Source of the DNA: an uncultured Bacteroidales bacterium | GTDB lineage: Bacteria > Bacteroidota > Bacteroidia > Bacteroidales > UBA932 | Direction: 5' to 3' | Length of the DNA: 8,523 nt | NCBI GenBank assembly: GCA_946415795.1 | Contig: CAMKTW010000064.1 | Location: 1 to 8,523 of the forward strand | The notes under the pieces: generated by a model | Seen by the model: the letters and a program-made list of their open reading frames with translations, nothing else | Database searches by the model: none | Told to the model about the DNA's origin: nothing | Made by a program: the position numbers and the translations under genes | Shown: piece after piece, positions 1-6,338 of the stretch | Position numbering within the stretch: the stretch's first letter is position 1 | Layout: every line of letters begins with the position of its first letter

Positions 1-1506
1 CACAAAGAGGCTGGCGGTATTGAGCGCCGGGATATCCTTGTATGCCCTCGGCCTGAGGGTATGGGCAGAAGAGGCCTGGGGCGGAGTCTGTATGTCGTAT
101 GTCAAACCATCGCCCCTGTTGGCATCGAGGGTGTATTCCACGCCCAGTTTGATCCTGTTATAGTCTTTTTCCCCTATCTGGAAGTATTTGCCGGCCGCCA
201 GCTGGGCAAAGACATTGATGGGGATGCCGTGCATCCTGTACTCAGAGACATAAGGGTGTATCAGTTGCAAGGCCTCGTGGATGCCGCTTTCGCGGATGTC
301 GGTTACTGCGCCGTCGGGGCTATAGACGCGGCTTATACGTATATCTTCCGTACGGGCGACCTGTGCCGACAGATTGTAATCCAGGGAAGACAACAACGCA
401 GTGGCGGGCTGGATGCTCCCGTTTGCCGAGAGGCGGGCACCGATATTCTTGTTGGTGAAATTTAACTCAATTTCATCCAGTTGGGGGTCGGTCTTGCGGT
501 TGTTTATGTTCGAATAGAATGAGCCCTTTACATTCAGCGTGGCTCTCTCCCAGACCTTGGAAAAGCCGGCCGATGCGGTGAGACGGTCGTAGCCGAGATA
601 CCTGCGCCGTGGATCGGCAAAACTCTGACCCCAGTCGATACCGAAGTTGACCGAACCGCCGTTTTTAAGTCCGAATCCCTTGCCGGCAAATACCATTTTG
701 GAGTTGGGATCTACCTGAGCCTTCACCTCCAGCGGAGTTCGTCCGGCCTTGGTCTTGACTATCACGACCCCGGAGGTCAGGTTGCCATATTCCGCTGAAG
801 GGATGCCGCTTATAACCTCCATAGACTCAACCACGCCTGCGCTCACTGTCCTCAGGTCGGTCCCACCGCCTGCGGTGGTCTGGTCGCTCATGCCGTCCTC
901 CGAGATGCTGGAGTCCGAACCGTAGCGGGTAGAGGCGATGGCCTGCAGGTTTGCATCGTTGCTCAACGGGGTACCGTCAACTATTACGGAAGTACCGATG
1001 GAGGCACCTGCACTGGGGGTAATCTCCCGGACCGTAGCCTGGGAAAGTTCGTTGAGGTTAGGATTCCTGGCGAGGTTGCCCGGAACCAACTGCAGCAGGT
1101 CGCTTACGCTCTTGGGCTGGAGGTGGCGCACCGCCTCCTCGCTGATTACCGACTTGGAGCCCATAGCATCTCGCTCTGCAGTAACGGTAACGCTGTTCAA
1201 CTCCAGGCTGAGGGGCGTCAGTGTAAAATCCAGCTTCCTGGAGGAACTGATCTCCACTGTGCCGGTGAGATCCTTGAATCCGACAAAAGCCACCAGATAA
1301 TCGTATTTACCTTTTTTAAGGTTTTTGAATTCGTATTTGCCATCCTTGTCAGTGGTTACCCATAGGGAACTGTTAAGGGATACGACAGCCAGTTCCACGG
1401 GCGCGCCTTCCGGGTCGGTGACCTGTCCGCTAAGGCTGAAAGTCTGCGCAAACGTCACCTGGTTAAAGAATACAAGAAGGCATATAAGGAATGAAAACTT
1501 CTTCAT
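1..1506 (-). CDS. TonB-dependent outer-membrane receptor, N-terminal 502 residues (runs off left edge)
   Basis: The reading frame is open from ATG at 1506 to the window edge, so the C-terminal part of the barrel is missing. Residues 1-20 are a signal peptide (MKK, then a hydrophobic run ending near VTFA). Residues about 24-100 form a carboxypeptidase-regulatory-like beta-sandwich (SGQVTDPEGAPV, then DGKYEFKNLKKGKY). Residues about 105-255 are the TonB plug (VTVTAERD, SDLLQLVPGN, VIVDGTPLS, VESMEVISGIPSAEYGN, SGVVIVKTK). Beta-barrel strands follow. The family imports bulky ligands across the outer membrane using TonB energy. The plug is not SusC-like: no SusC plug signature is seen, and no SusD lies in the part visible here. 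The plug has an odd polar insert (about 183-220, rich in Ser, Asp, Gly). The ligand is unknown. The gene is divergent from the esterase pair starting at 1585, so a shared substrate is possible but unproven. Confidence 0.93.
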   Translation of the reverse strand, partial: MKKFSFLICLLVFFNQVTFAQTFSLSGQVTDPEGAPVELAVVSLNSSLWVTTDKDGKYEFKNLKKGKYDYLVAFVGFKDLTGTVEISSSRKLDFTLTPLSLELNSVTVTAERDAMGSKSVISEEAVRHLQPKSVSDLLQLVPGNLARNPNLNELSQATVREITPSAGASIGTSVIVDGTPLSNDANLQAIASTRYGSDSSISEDGMSDQTTAGGGTDLRTVSAGVVESMEVISGIPSAEYGNLTSGVVIVKTKAGRTPLEVKAQVDPNSKMVFAGKGFGLKNGGSVNFGIDWGQSFADPRRRYLGYDRLTASAGFSKVWERATLNVKGSFYSNINNRKTDPQLDEIELNFTNKNIGARLSANGSIQPATALLSSLDYNLSAQVARTEDIRISRVYSPDGAVTDIRESGIHEALQLIHPYVSEYRMHGIPINVFAQLAAGKYFQIGEKDYNRIKLGVEYTLDANRGDGLTYDIQTPPQASSAHTLRPRAYKDIPALNTASLFV

Positions 1507-1525
1507 AAGTATTCAGCATCTGCCG

Positions 1526-1533
1526 CAAAGATA
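1526..1533 (-). promoter_or_regulatory. Putative Bacteroidota -7 promoter element for the TonB receptor
   Basis: Read on the minus strand this is TATCTTTG, a full match to the Bacteroidota TAnnTTTG -7 motif. It lies 19 bp upstream of the receptor ATG, giving a leader of roughly a dozen bases. No convincing TTTG -33 box is seen at the usual spacing. Confidence 0.5.
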
Positions 1534-1551
1534 AAAAAAACAATTAATGAT

Positions 1552-1559
1552 TATATTTG
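1552..1559 (+). promoter_or_regulatory. Putative Bacteroidota -7 promoter element for the esterase pair
   Basis: TATATTTG matches TAnnTTTG, and is 25 bp upstream of the esterase ATG at 1585. With the opposing element at 1526-1533 it makes the 78-bp gap a divergent promoter region. The -33 box is not clear. Confidence 0.5.
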
Positions 1560-1584
1560 TAAGATATTTTTCCTAAAAGACGAT

Positions 1585-2166
1585 ATGGTTAAAGTTGCGT
1601 GCATAGGGGACAGCATTACCTGGGGATTCACCTTGCTCAGAAGGGCGAAGATGTGCTACCCCACCCTGCTGGGCGGCATGCTGGGGCCTGGTTATGAGGT
1701 CCGTAACTTTGGCCAGAACGACGCCACGGTCCGGTTTGACTCCGATATGCCTTATGTCCGACGCAAAAAGTACCGCGACAGCCTGGCCTGGAATCCCGAC
1801 ATCGTCTTGCTGATGCTGGGCACAAACGACACCAAGAGCCATAACTGGAATCCCGAGGCATTTGACCGTGACTACCGCCGCCTGGTGGACTCTTACCGGA
1901 GCCTGCCCTCAAAGCCCAGGGTCATCCTCATTGCGCCTATCCGCATTTTCCGCAGCCTGAATGTGCCGCTGATCACCCCCCAGAGCGAGCCGCTGGAGAA
2001 AGGTGTTCGCCCAACCATACACCGCATAGCGGCGGAAACAGGGCTGGAGCTGGTGGACTTATACGACCTGTTCTCAGACCAGACATACTGCAAGGACGGG
2101 CTGCACCCACAATCCGCCGGAGCCAGGATGCTTGCCGAGGCCATATATTCCGGGATTAATTGGTAA
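1585..2166 (+). CDS. GDSL/SGNH-family esterase or acetylhydrolase
   Basis: A 193-residue single-domain SGNH hydrolase. Block I is GDSI at residues 8-11 with nucleophile Ser10. The block II glycine is Gly43 in NFGQND. Block III is GTND at 79-82 with oxyanion Asn81. Block V is DGLHP, giving Asp171 and His174 of the triad. All four blocks are intact, so an active enzyme is expected. The family cleaves acyl esters from sugars, lipids or small molecules; the substrate cannot be told from sequence. Block I starts at residue 8 and no signal peptide precedes it. The protein is therefore probably cytoplasmic, unlike the secreted hydrolase encoded 27 bp downstream, which is probably in the same operon. 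The ATG at 1585 is preferred because it places strand beta-1 and block I at the N-terminus, as is usual for the family. Confidence 0.9.
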   Translation: MVKVACIGDSITWGFTLLRRAKMCYPTLLGGMLGPGYEVRNFGQNDATVRFDSDMPYVRRKKYRDSLAWNPDIVLLMLGTNDTKSHNWNPEAFDRDYRRLVDSYRSLPSKPRVILIAPIRIFRSLNVPLITPQSEPLEKGVRPTIHRIAAETGLELVDLYDLFSDQTYCKDGLHPQSAGARMLAEAIYSGINW

Positions 2167-2193
2167 TTAACAGATACACACATATTTGACGCC

Positions 2194-3930
2194 ATGAAAA
2201 CAAGATTGCTTGTACTGATTCTGATGCTGGCAACCCTCAACGCATCCGGCTGGGAGAAGGAGTATATATGGCCTGCCGGCAAGATGCCGGACCGCCAGAA
2301 GCACCAGGTTGCCACAATGACGGACGAACAATACAAACCCGATTTCAATCCGGACACCCATCGCGAACCTTATCTGGAGTGGTTCGACGCCCCGGCACCA
2401 GAGGTACGCAACGGCGGGTGTATGATACTTATTTCCGGTGGTGGCTACGAGACTTGCTGCGACATACAATACATCAAGAAGTGGCGCGAAGCCTACACCG
2501 CCCTCGGTTTCCAGTGCGTCAACTTTGTTTACCGCACCCCGCGCCCGGAAGGGATGCCGGTTTACCGGAGCGCCTGGGAAGACGGCCAGCGCGCCGTGCG
2601 TATGGTTCGCAACGAAGCCCGCAAGCGTGGCTACGACCCAGAGAAGATAGGTGCAATAGGTATGTCTGCCGGATCGCACTTGCTGCTGCTGCTGGCCACA
2701 AGTTCACAGACTCCAGCCTATGAGAAAATCGACAGGATAGACAAATACTCCTGCCACCTCAACTGGGCGATTGCGAACTCGCCTGCTTATGTAACCACAG
2801 ATGCCGAGGATGGTACCCCTGCGATATTCCAGGGCTATGGCCCGGACGTCAGACTGTCTGAGATATTCAAGTTTGACGCGAAGACCTGCCCGATATCTCT
2901 TCATCACGGCGGGGCAGACATCTACTCTCCCAACGGTTCCACGCTGATTTACAGCAAACTGCACGAGATGGGCATCCCTGCGGAACTGCACCTGTACCCC
3001 AACAAGCCCCATATGGAGCTCGGCACGGAGCGCGGGTTCGAATTTGTGCGGCAGCTGGGAATCCTCGGCCCCCTGGAGCCTGAGGTCCCCCTGATGGACC
3101 GCTTTGCCAGCGATTCCGACCGCGCAGAATATATCAAAGAACCGGTATGGCCAGATGGCAAGATGCCCTTCCGGCAAGAACACCAGGAGGAGCCATACAT
3201 AGAGTGGCATTTCCCCAAAGTTCTCAAGACCAAGGCTATCCAGATTATTTATTCCGGCGGCAGCTATATGAGCAGCCGGCCCGACGGCTACGAGGCCGCT
3301 CCCGCGCGCCGTTATCTTAACGAGATGGGTATGACGGTGGTGACGCTCCGATACCGCACCCCCCGTCCGGAGGGGATGTCCAAGCACATAAGCGCTTGGC
3401 AGGATCTGCAGCGCACTATCCGAATCGTCCGCAGCCGGGCTGCCGGCTATGGCCTAGACCCCGGTCAGATAGGCATTATGGGGTGTTCCGCAGGCGGTCA
3501 TCTCACCCTTATGGGGGTAACATCTTCCCTTCAGCAGTCATATCTCCCGATAGACGACATAGACACCCTCTCCTGCAGCGTCCAGTGGGGCGTAGGCATC
3601 TACCCTGCATATGTTCTCACAGACGACGATGAAGAGGGTTACAACACCCGGAGGGGACTCGGGGAAGGTGTCACTTTCCACCCGGAATTCAACTTTGATA
3701 TGGCCACCTGCCCTATGTTCCTGATTCACGGAGACGCAGACGAGGTCTCCAGCATCATATCTGTCAGGATCTGGGAGAAGATGCGCGCTATGGGAATCCA
3801 GAGCGAACTGCATACACTCGCGCTGCGCGACCACGGCTTCCAGAAGACCGCATCGCCCGGCACGGGAAGCTACAACTTCCTGGACCGCATTGCAGAGTGG
3901 ATGCGGACAATCGCGAAGTTTGACGATTAA
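2194..3930 (+). CDS. Secreted tandem alpha/beta-hydrolase, two carbohydrate-esterase-like domains
   Basis: A 578-residue protein with a signal peptide (about 1-19, MKTRLLVLILMLATLNASG) and two homologous alpha/beta-hydrolase domains (about 22-290 and 312-572). Each opens with a WPxGKMPxRQ motif (26-35 and 319-328) and carries the block YRTPRPEGM (113-121 and 387-395). Copy 1 has nucleophile Ser158 in GMSAG, Asp242 in HHGGADIYSP, and His273 in NKPHME. Copy 2 has Ser432 in GCSAG, Asp516 in HGDADEVS, and His547 in RDHGF. Glycine-rich oxyanion loops lie at 81-84 and 355-356. Both triads look complete. The fold resembles the BD-FAE/acetyl-xylan-esterase group, so deacylation of a polysaccharide in the periplasm or outside the cell is the likely role. 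This is family-level inference only; a peptidase-like activity is less likely. It follows the GDSL esterase by 27 bp in the same direction, probably as one operon. Confidence 0.87.
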   Translation: MKTRLLVLILMLATLNASGWEKEYIWPAGKMPDRQKHQVATMTDEQYKPDFNPDTHREPYLEWFDAPAPEVRNGGCMILISGGGYETCCDIQYIKKWREAYTALGFQCVNFVYRTPRPEGMPVYRSAWEDGQRAVRMVRNEARKRGYDPEKIGAIGMSAGSHLLLLLATSSQTPAYEKIDRIDKYSCHLNWAIANSPAYVTTDAEDGTPAIFQGYGPDVRLSEIFKFDAKTCPISLHHGGADIYSPNGSTLIYSKLHEMGIPAELHLYPNKPHMELGTERGFEFVRQLGILGPLEPEVPLMDRFASDSDRAEYIKEPVWPDGKMPFRQEHQEEPYIEWHFPKVLKTKAIQIIYSGGSYMSSRPDGYEAAPARRYLNEMGMTVVTLRYRTPRPEGMSKHISAWQDLQRTIRIVRSRAAGYGLDPGQIGIMGCSAGGHLTLMGVTSSLQQSYLPIDDIDTLSCSVQWGVGIYPAYVLTDDDEEGYNTRRGLGEGVTFHPEFNFDMATCPMFLIHGDADEVSSIISVRIWEKMRAMGIQSELHTLALRDHGFQKTASPGTGSYNFLDRIAEWMRTIAKFDD

Positions 3931-5027
3931 GACTCCTCTTCCGGTTTCAGATACAGCACAAGGTACTCGCTGCGGGTACCTATGCGGAACCTGCCGCCCC
4001 AGATTCCAAGCCCTGAGGTGACGTAGTAGCGGGTGCTGCCTTTCTCCATATAACCATACGGGAGTTCATTGCGTAATGCTACGAGCCACGAAACGGGCCA
4101 GACCTGGCCGCCGTGGGTGTGTCCGCTGAACTGGAAATCAACCTTCGCAAGAGAGGCTTCGGAGAGGGTGTCCGGCCTGTGATCCAGCATAATCCTAAAG
4201 GTATCCGGATTGGTTTTGCGGGCCAGCAGATAGGGACGCATCCTGAGGGAATCCTTGGCGTCGTCACGCCCTATGACGGTTATGCCGCACACCACGGCAG
4301 ATGAATCCTTCAGGAGATGGATACCTGCATCTTTGTAGAATTCAATCGACTTCTCCACTCCCGCATAATACTCGTGATTGCCAAGACAGGCATATACCGG
4401 AGCTTTCAGGCGACGGAACTCTGCCGCATCGCCGTCGTCCACTACAGCCCTTGTGCTGCGGTCGATTATATCGCCGGCAATCAGTATCAAGTCGGGGTTT
4501 TCGCCGTTTATCATATCCACCCAGCGGGCAAGGGTTGCACGACGGTTGTGGTATCCGATATGAAGGTCACTCATCAAAACGATCTTCAAAGGAGACTCTA
4601 TCTTGTCTGATGTAACTGTTATCTCTTCACGATATTTGTGTCGGTATTGAACAGCTCCCCACGCCATAACCGCAAGTATAAGCCCGAACACCACAGAACT
4701 GCCAATCGCGCTATGGATCATAAACCGCTTTGGAAGAATATCCATCAGCCGCAGCACCTCCATCAGCACAAAAAGCATCAGGGCATACATAAAAAAGATC
4801 ATCCACGAATTACCTACGATATAAGTAAGGCTGGCAACCGGCATCGGAAGGATATCAAGTCCGCCGGTAACAGACAGCACATAGGCCAGCACCGCAGACC
4901 CGTAAAAGGCTGTCAGACACACCCTTGCCCTGCGAGACCACGGCAGGATGCGGTAGCATCTCACACCCACATAAATCACCGCCGCCATAAATACCAGGGT
5001 GTAGCCTATCGACGAGAAATAATTCAT
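3927..5027 (-). CDS. Membrane-anchored metallophosphoesterase (YaeI/YkuE-like)
   Basis: A 366-residue protein with about four N-terminal membrane segments (about 5-25, 36-53, 66-92, 105-125), followed by a calcineurin-like phosphoesterase domain (about 146-362). The two-metal site is complete: DLH (Asp154, His156), GDIID (Asp186), GNHE (Asn217, His218), DHRP (His283) and GHTHGGQ (His303, His305). Relatives hydrolyse phosphoesters of lipids or nucleotides near the membrane; the substrate here is unknown. The frame extends to a TTG at 5036, but that codon lies in a probable -7 promoter element (5034-5041), so ATG 5027 is preferred. Transcription from that element would make the mRNA leaderless or nearly so. 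The gene is divergent from the queuosine unit, and its stop codon overlaps that of the tandem hydrolase. No functional link to either neighbour is evident. Confidence 0.9.
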   Translation of the reverse strand: MNYFSSIGYTLVFMAAVIYVGVRCYRILPWSRRARVCLTAFYGSAVLAYVLSVTGGLDILPMPVASLTYIVGNSWMIFFMYALMLFVLMEVLRLMDILPKRFMIHSAIGSSVVFGLILAVMAWGAVQYRHKYREEITVTSDKIESPLKIVLMSDLHIGYHNRRATLARWVDMINGENPDLILIAGDIIDRSTRAVVDDGDAAEFRRLKAPVYACLGNHEYYAGVEKSIEFYKDAGIHLLKDSSAVVCGITVIGRDDAKDSLRMRPYLLARKTNPDTFRIMLDHRPDTLSEASLAKVDFQFSGHTHGGQVWPVSWLVALRNELPYGYMEKGSTRYYVTSGLGIWGGRFRIGTRSEYLVLYLKPEEES

Positions 5028-5033
5028 ATCGTG

Positions 5034-5041
5034 CAAAAATA
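5034..5041 (-). promoter_or_regulatory. Putative -7 promoter element for the metallophosphoesterase
   Basis: The minus strand reads TATTTTTG, matching TAnnTTTG, only 6 bp upstream of ATG 5027. It is one base away from the opposing element at 5043-5050, so the two promoters would compete for polymerase. No clear -33 box. Confidence 0.4.
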
Positions 5042-5042
5042 C

Positions 5043-5050
5043 TATATTTG
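5043..5050 (+). promoter_or_regulatory. Putative -7 promoter element for the queuosine transporter-queF operon
   Basis: TATATTTG followed by C matches the Bacteroidota -7 motif. The expected transcript start is near 5057, which gives a leader of about 55 nt that holds a small hairpin and the putative preQ1 aptamer before ATG 5112. No clear -33 box. Confidence 0.55.
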
Positions 5051-5060
5051 CGGCGAGAAA

Positions 5061-5073
5061 CGGAAATATTCCG
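5061..5073 (+). promoter_or_regulatory. Small perfect hairpin at the 5' end of the queuosine leader
   Basis: 5061-5065 (CGGAA) pairs with 5069-5073 (TTCCG) around a 3-nt loop. It would lie within a few bases of the predicted transcript 5' end, just before the putative aptamer. It may protect the mRNA end or insulate the aptamer fold. With only 5 bp, chance is possible. Confidence 0.35.
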
Positions 5074-5078
5074 ATTCA

Positions 5079-5106
5079 AGTGTAACAGGTACCACTATAA
5101 AAACTG
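5079..5106 (+). promoter_or_regulatory. Putative preQ1-I (class I) riboswitch aptamer
   Basis: P1 is 5079-5082 (AGUG) with 5093-5096 (CACU), 4 bp. The 10-nt loop L1 (5083-5092, UAACAGGUAC) contains CAG at 5086-5088, which pairs with CUG at 5104-5106 to form the P2 pseudoknot. Between P1 and P2 lies the A-rich tail AUAAAAA (5097-5103). In known class I aptamers the last L1 base is the cytosine that pairs with preQ1, the first L1 base is a uridine, and the adenine just before the P2 3' strand contacts the ligand. Here these are C5092, U5083 and A5103. The downstream genes are a queuosine-precursor transporter and the enzyme that makes preQ1. The short P1 is a departure from the usual 5 bp. The pseudoknot ends five bases before ATG 5112, implying translational control. 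Identified by eye, with no covariance-model score. Confidence 0.68.
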
Positions 5107-5111
5107 CTTTG

Positions 5112-5795
5112 ATGAAACCTAAATTCTCAACAACGTTCTTGTTGATGGCGGTGACACTGGTTGTCTGCCTCATCACTTCAAACCTCTTCGCAACCAAGGT
5201 CTTTTCACCCGGATGGGGCATCAACCTCCCCGGAGCCGTGATTATTTTTCCGATATCGTACATACTCAACGACTGCATCGCGGAGGTATGGGGCTTCCGG
5301 CACGCCCGGCTGGTAATCTGGATGGCCTTTATAGCCAACTTCTTTGTTGTTGCATTCGGCCAGCTGGTAGTCTGGCTGCCGGCGGCATCCTTCTGGGACG
5401 GAGGGGAACACTTTGACTATATGTTCAATATGGCTCCCAGGGTGGTGGTTGCATCAATGCTGGCATTCCTCGCCGGTTCCACAATGAACGCGCTGGTTAT
5501 GAGCAAGATGAAGGTTGCCTCAGAGGGGCGTATGTTTGGCCTGCGCGCCATCGTATCCTCCATTGCCGGAGAGTTGCTGGATTCTCTTATCTTTATGCCG
5601 ATAGCCTTCTGGGGCACCCCTTTAGATACTCTTCTTACAATGATGCTGGTGCAGGTAAGTGTCAAAGTTATCTATGAGATAATCATTCTGCCAGTTACCT
5701 CGCTGGTGGTGCGCCGCGTCAAGATATCAGAGGGGGTGGACGCATACGACCGCAACATTAATTATAATCCATTTAAAATCAAAGATATACAATAA
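5112..5795 (+). CDS. yhhQ: Queuosine precursor transporter, YhhQ/QPTR family (DUF165)
   Basis: A 227-residue multi-pass inner-membrane protein with about six hydrophobic segments. It carries family-typical charged motifs: ND at 53-54 followed by AEVWGF at 57-62, and AGELLDS at 152-158. E. coli YhhQ imports preQ0 and preQ1; here import of preQ0 fits best because QueF is encoded one base downstream. The frame is open far upstream to 4638, but that extension is antisense to the metallophosphoesterase and its translation is low-complexity and basic. ATG 5112 begins a normal MKPKF N-terminus and sits just behind the predicted promoter and leader. No Shine-Dalgarno sequence precedes it; the region is A-rich and part of the putative preQ1 aptamer. 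Transporter and reductase together supply preQ1 for queuosine in tRNA. Confidence 0.9.
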   Translation: MKPKFSTTFLLMAVTLVVCLITSNLFATKVFSPGWGINLPGAVIIFPISYILNDCIAEVWGFRHARLVIWMAFIANFFVVAFGQLVVWLPAASFWDGGEHFDYMFNMAPRVVVASMLAFLAGSTMNALVMSKMKVASEGRMFGLRAIVSSIAGELLDSLIFMPIAFWGTPLDTLLTMMLVQVSVKVIYEIIILPVTSLVVRRVKISEGVDAYDRNINYNPFKIKDIQ

Positions 5796-5796
5796 T

Positions 5797-6261
5797 ATGA
5801 AAGACCGTAAAGAAGAGGGACTGCAGTCGTTGGGCAGCAAGACCCGATATGCAGACTCATACGCCCCCGAGTTGCTTGAGGCATTTGAAAACCAACATCA
5901 GGACAATGACTATTGGGTGCGTTTCAACTGCCCGGAATTCACTTCGCTGTGTCCCATCACCGGACAGCCCGACTACGCTGAAATACGCATCAGCTACATC
6001 CCAGACGTGAAAATGGTGGAGAGCAAGAGTCTCAAGCTTTACCTGTTCAGCTTCCGCAATGAAGGGGCATTCCACGAGGACTGCGTGAATATTATAATGA
6101 AGGACTTAATAAAACTGATGAATCCCAGGTATATAGAGGTCACCGGCTTCTTTACGCCCCGAGGAGGCATCAGCATCTATCCTTATGCCAACTGGGGACG
6201 CCCCGGCACCAAATACGAGAAGCTGGCAGAACAGCGCCTGGCCACCCACGACGTGCAATAA
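5797..6261 (+). CDS. queF: NADPH-dependent 7-cyano-7-deazaguanine (preQ0) reductase
   Basis: A 154-residue cytoplasmic enzyme of the short (YkvM-type) QueF class. It reduces the nitrile of preQ0 to the aminomethyl group of preQ1, the step before transfer into tRNA by Tgt. The catalytic region FTSLCPITGQPDY (48-60) supplies the thioimide-forming Cys52 and the proton donor Asp59. The QueF signature ESKSLKLY is at 75-82, and FHED at 92-95 supplies His93 and Glu94 for substrate binding. Family-typical TGFFTPRGGISI lies at 116-127. Length and motifs are those of a complete enzyme. ATG 5797 is one base after the transporter stop, so the two are almost certainly one transcript and may be translationally coupled. 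Regulation by the putative preQ1 riboswitch upstream would be feedback by its own product. Confidence 0.96.
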   Translation: MKDRKEEGLQSLGSKTRYADSYAPELLEAFENQHQDNDYWVRFNCPEFTSLCPITGQPDYAEIRISYIPDVKMVESKSLKLYLFSFRNEGAFHEDCVNIIMKDLIKLMNPRYIEVTGFFTPRGGISIYPYANWGRPGTKYEKLAEQRLATHDVQ

Positions 6262-6277
6262 CCTTCAACCTATTTAA

Positions 6278-6318
6278 ACGACACAGCCCTCCGCCTTTTG
6301 AGCGGAGGGCTGTGTCGT
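6278..6318. terminator. Perfect 17-bp inverted repeat between convergent genes, likely bidirectional terminator
   Basis: 6278-6294 pairs without mismatch with 6302-6318 around a 7-nt loop (CTTTTGA). The stem is GC-rich in its inner half. It sits in the 77-bp gap between the stop of queF (6261, +) and the stop of the M13 peptidase (6339, -), where a terminator for both strands is expected. Neither side has a real T-tract (AATATATAA on plus, TTAAATAGG on minus), so it is not a classical intrinsic terminator. It may act as an RNA 3'-end stabiliser. Confidence 0.75.
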
Positions 6319-6338
6319 AATATATAAGACGAGTCTGT

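Noticed and set aside
61..465. Plus-strand ORF at the left edge
   Set aside because: It is antisense to the TonB receptor, whose frame is continuous from the ATG at 1506 with clear plug and barrel sequence.
2181..2188. CATATTTG before the tandem hydrolase as a separate promoter
   Set aside because: It has one mismatch to TAnnTTTG and lies so close to ATG 2194 that the transcript would be leaderless. Read-through from the esterase promoter is simpler.
2704..3387. Minus-strand 227-codon ORF opposite the tandem hydrolase
   Set aside because: It lies wholly inside a gene with two intact catalytic domains, and has no start context or domain of its own.
4638..5111. Long N-terminal extension (158 codons) of the queuosine transporter frame
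   Set aside because: It is antisense to the metallophosphoesterase, translates to a His/Arg/Lys-rich low-complexity string with no family match I recognise, and lies upstream of the promoter and leader. ATG 5112 gives the normal family length.
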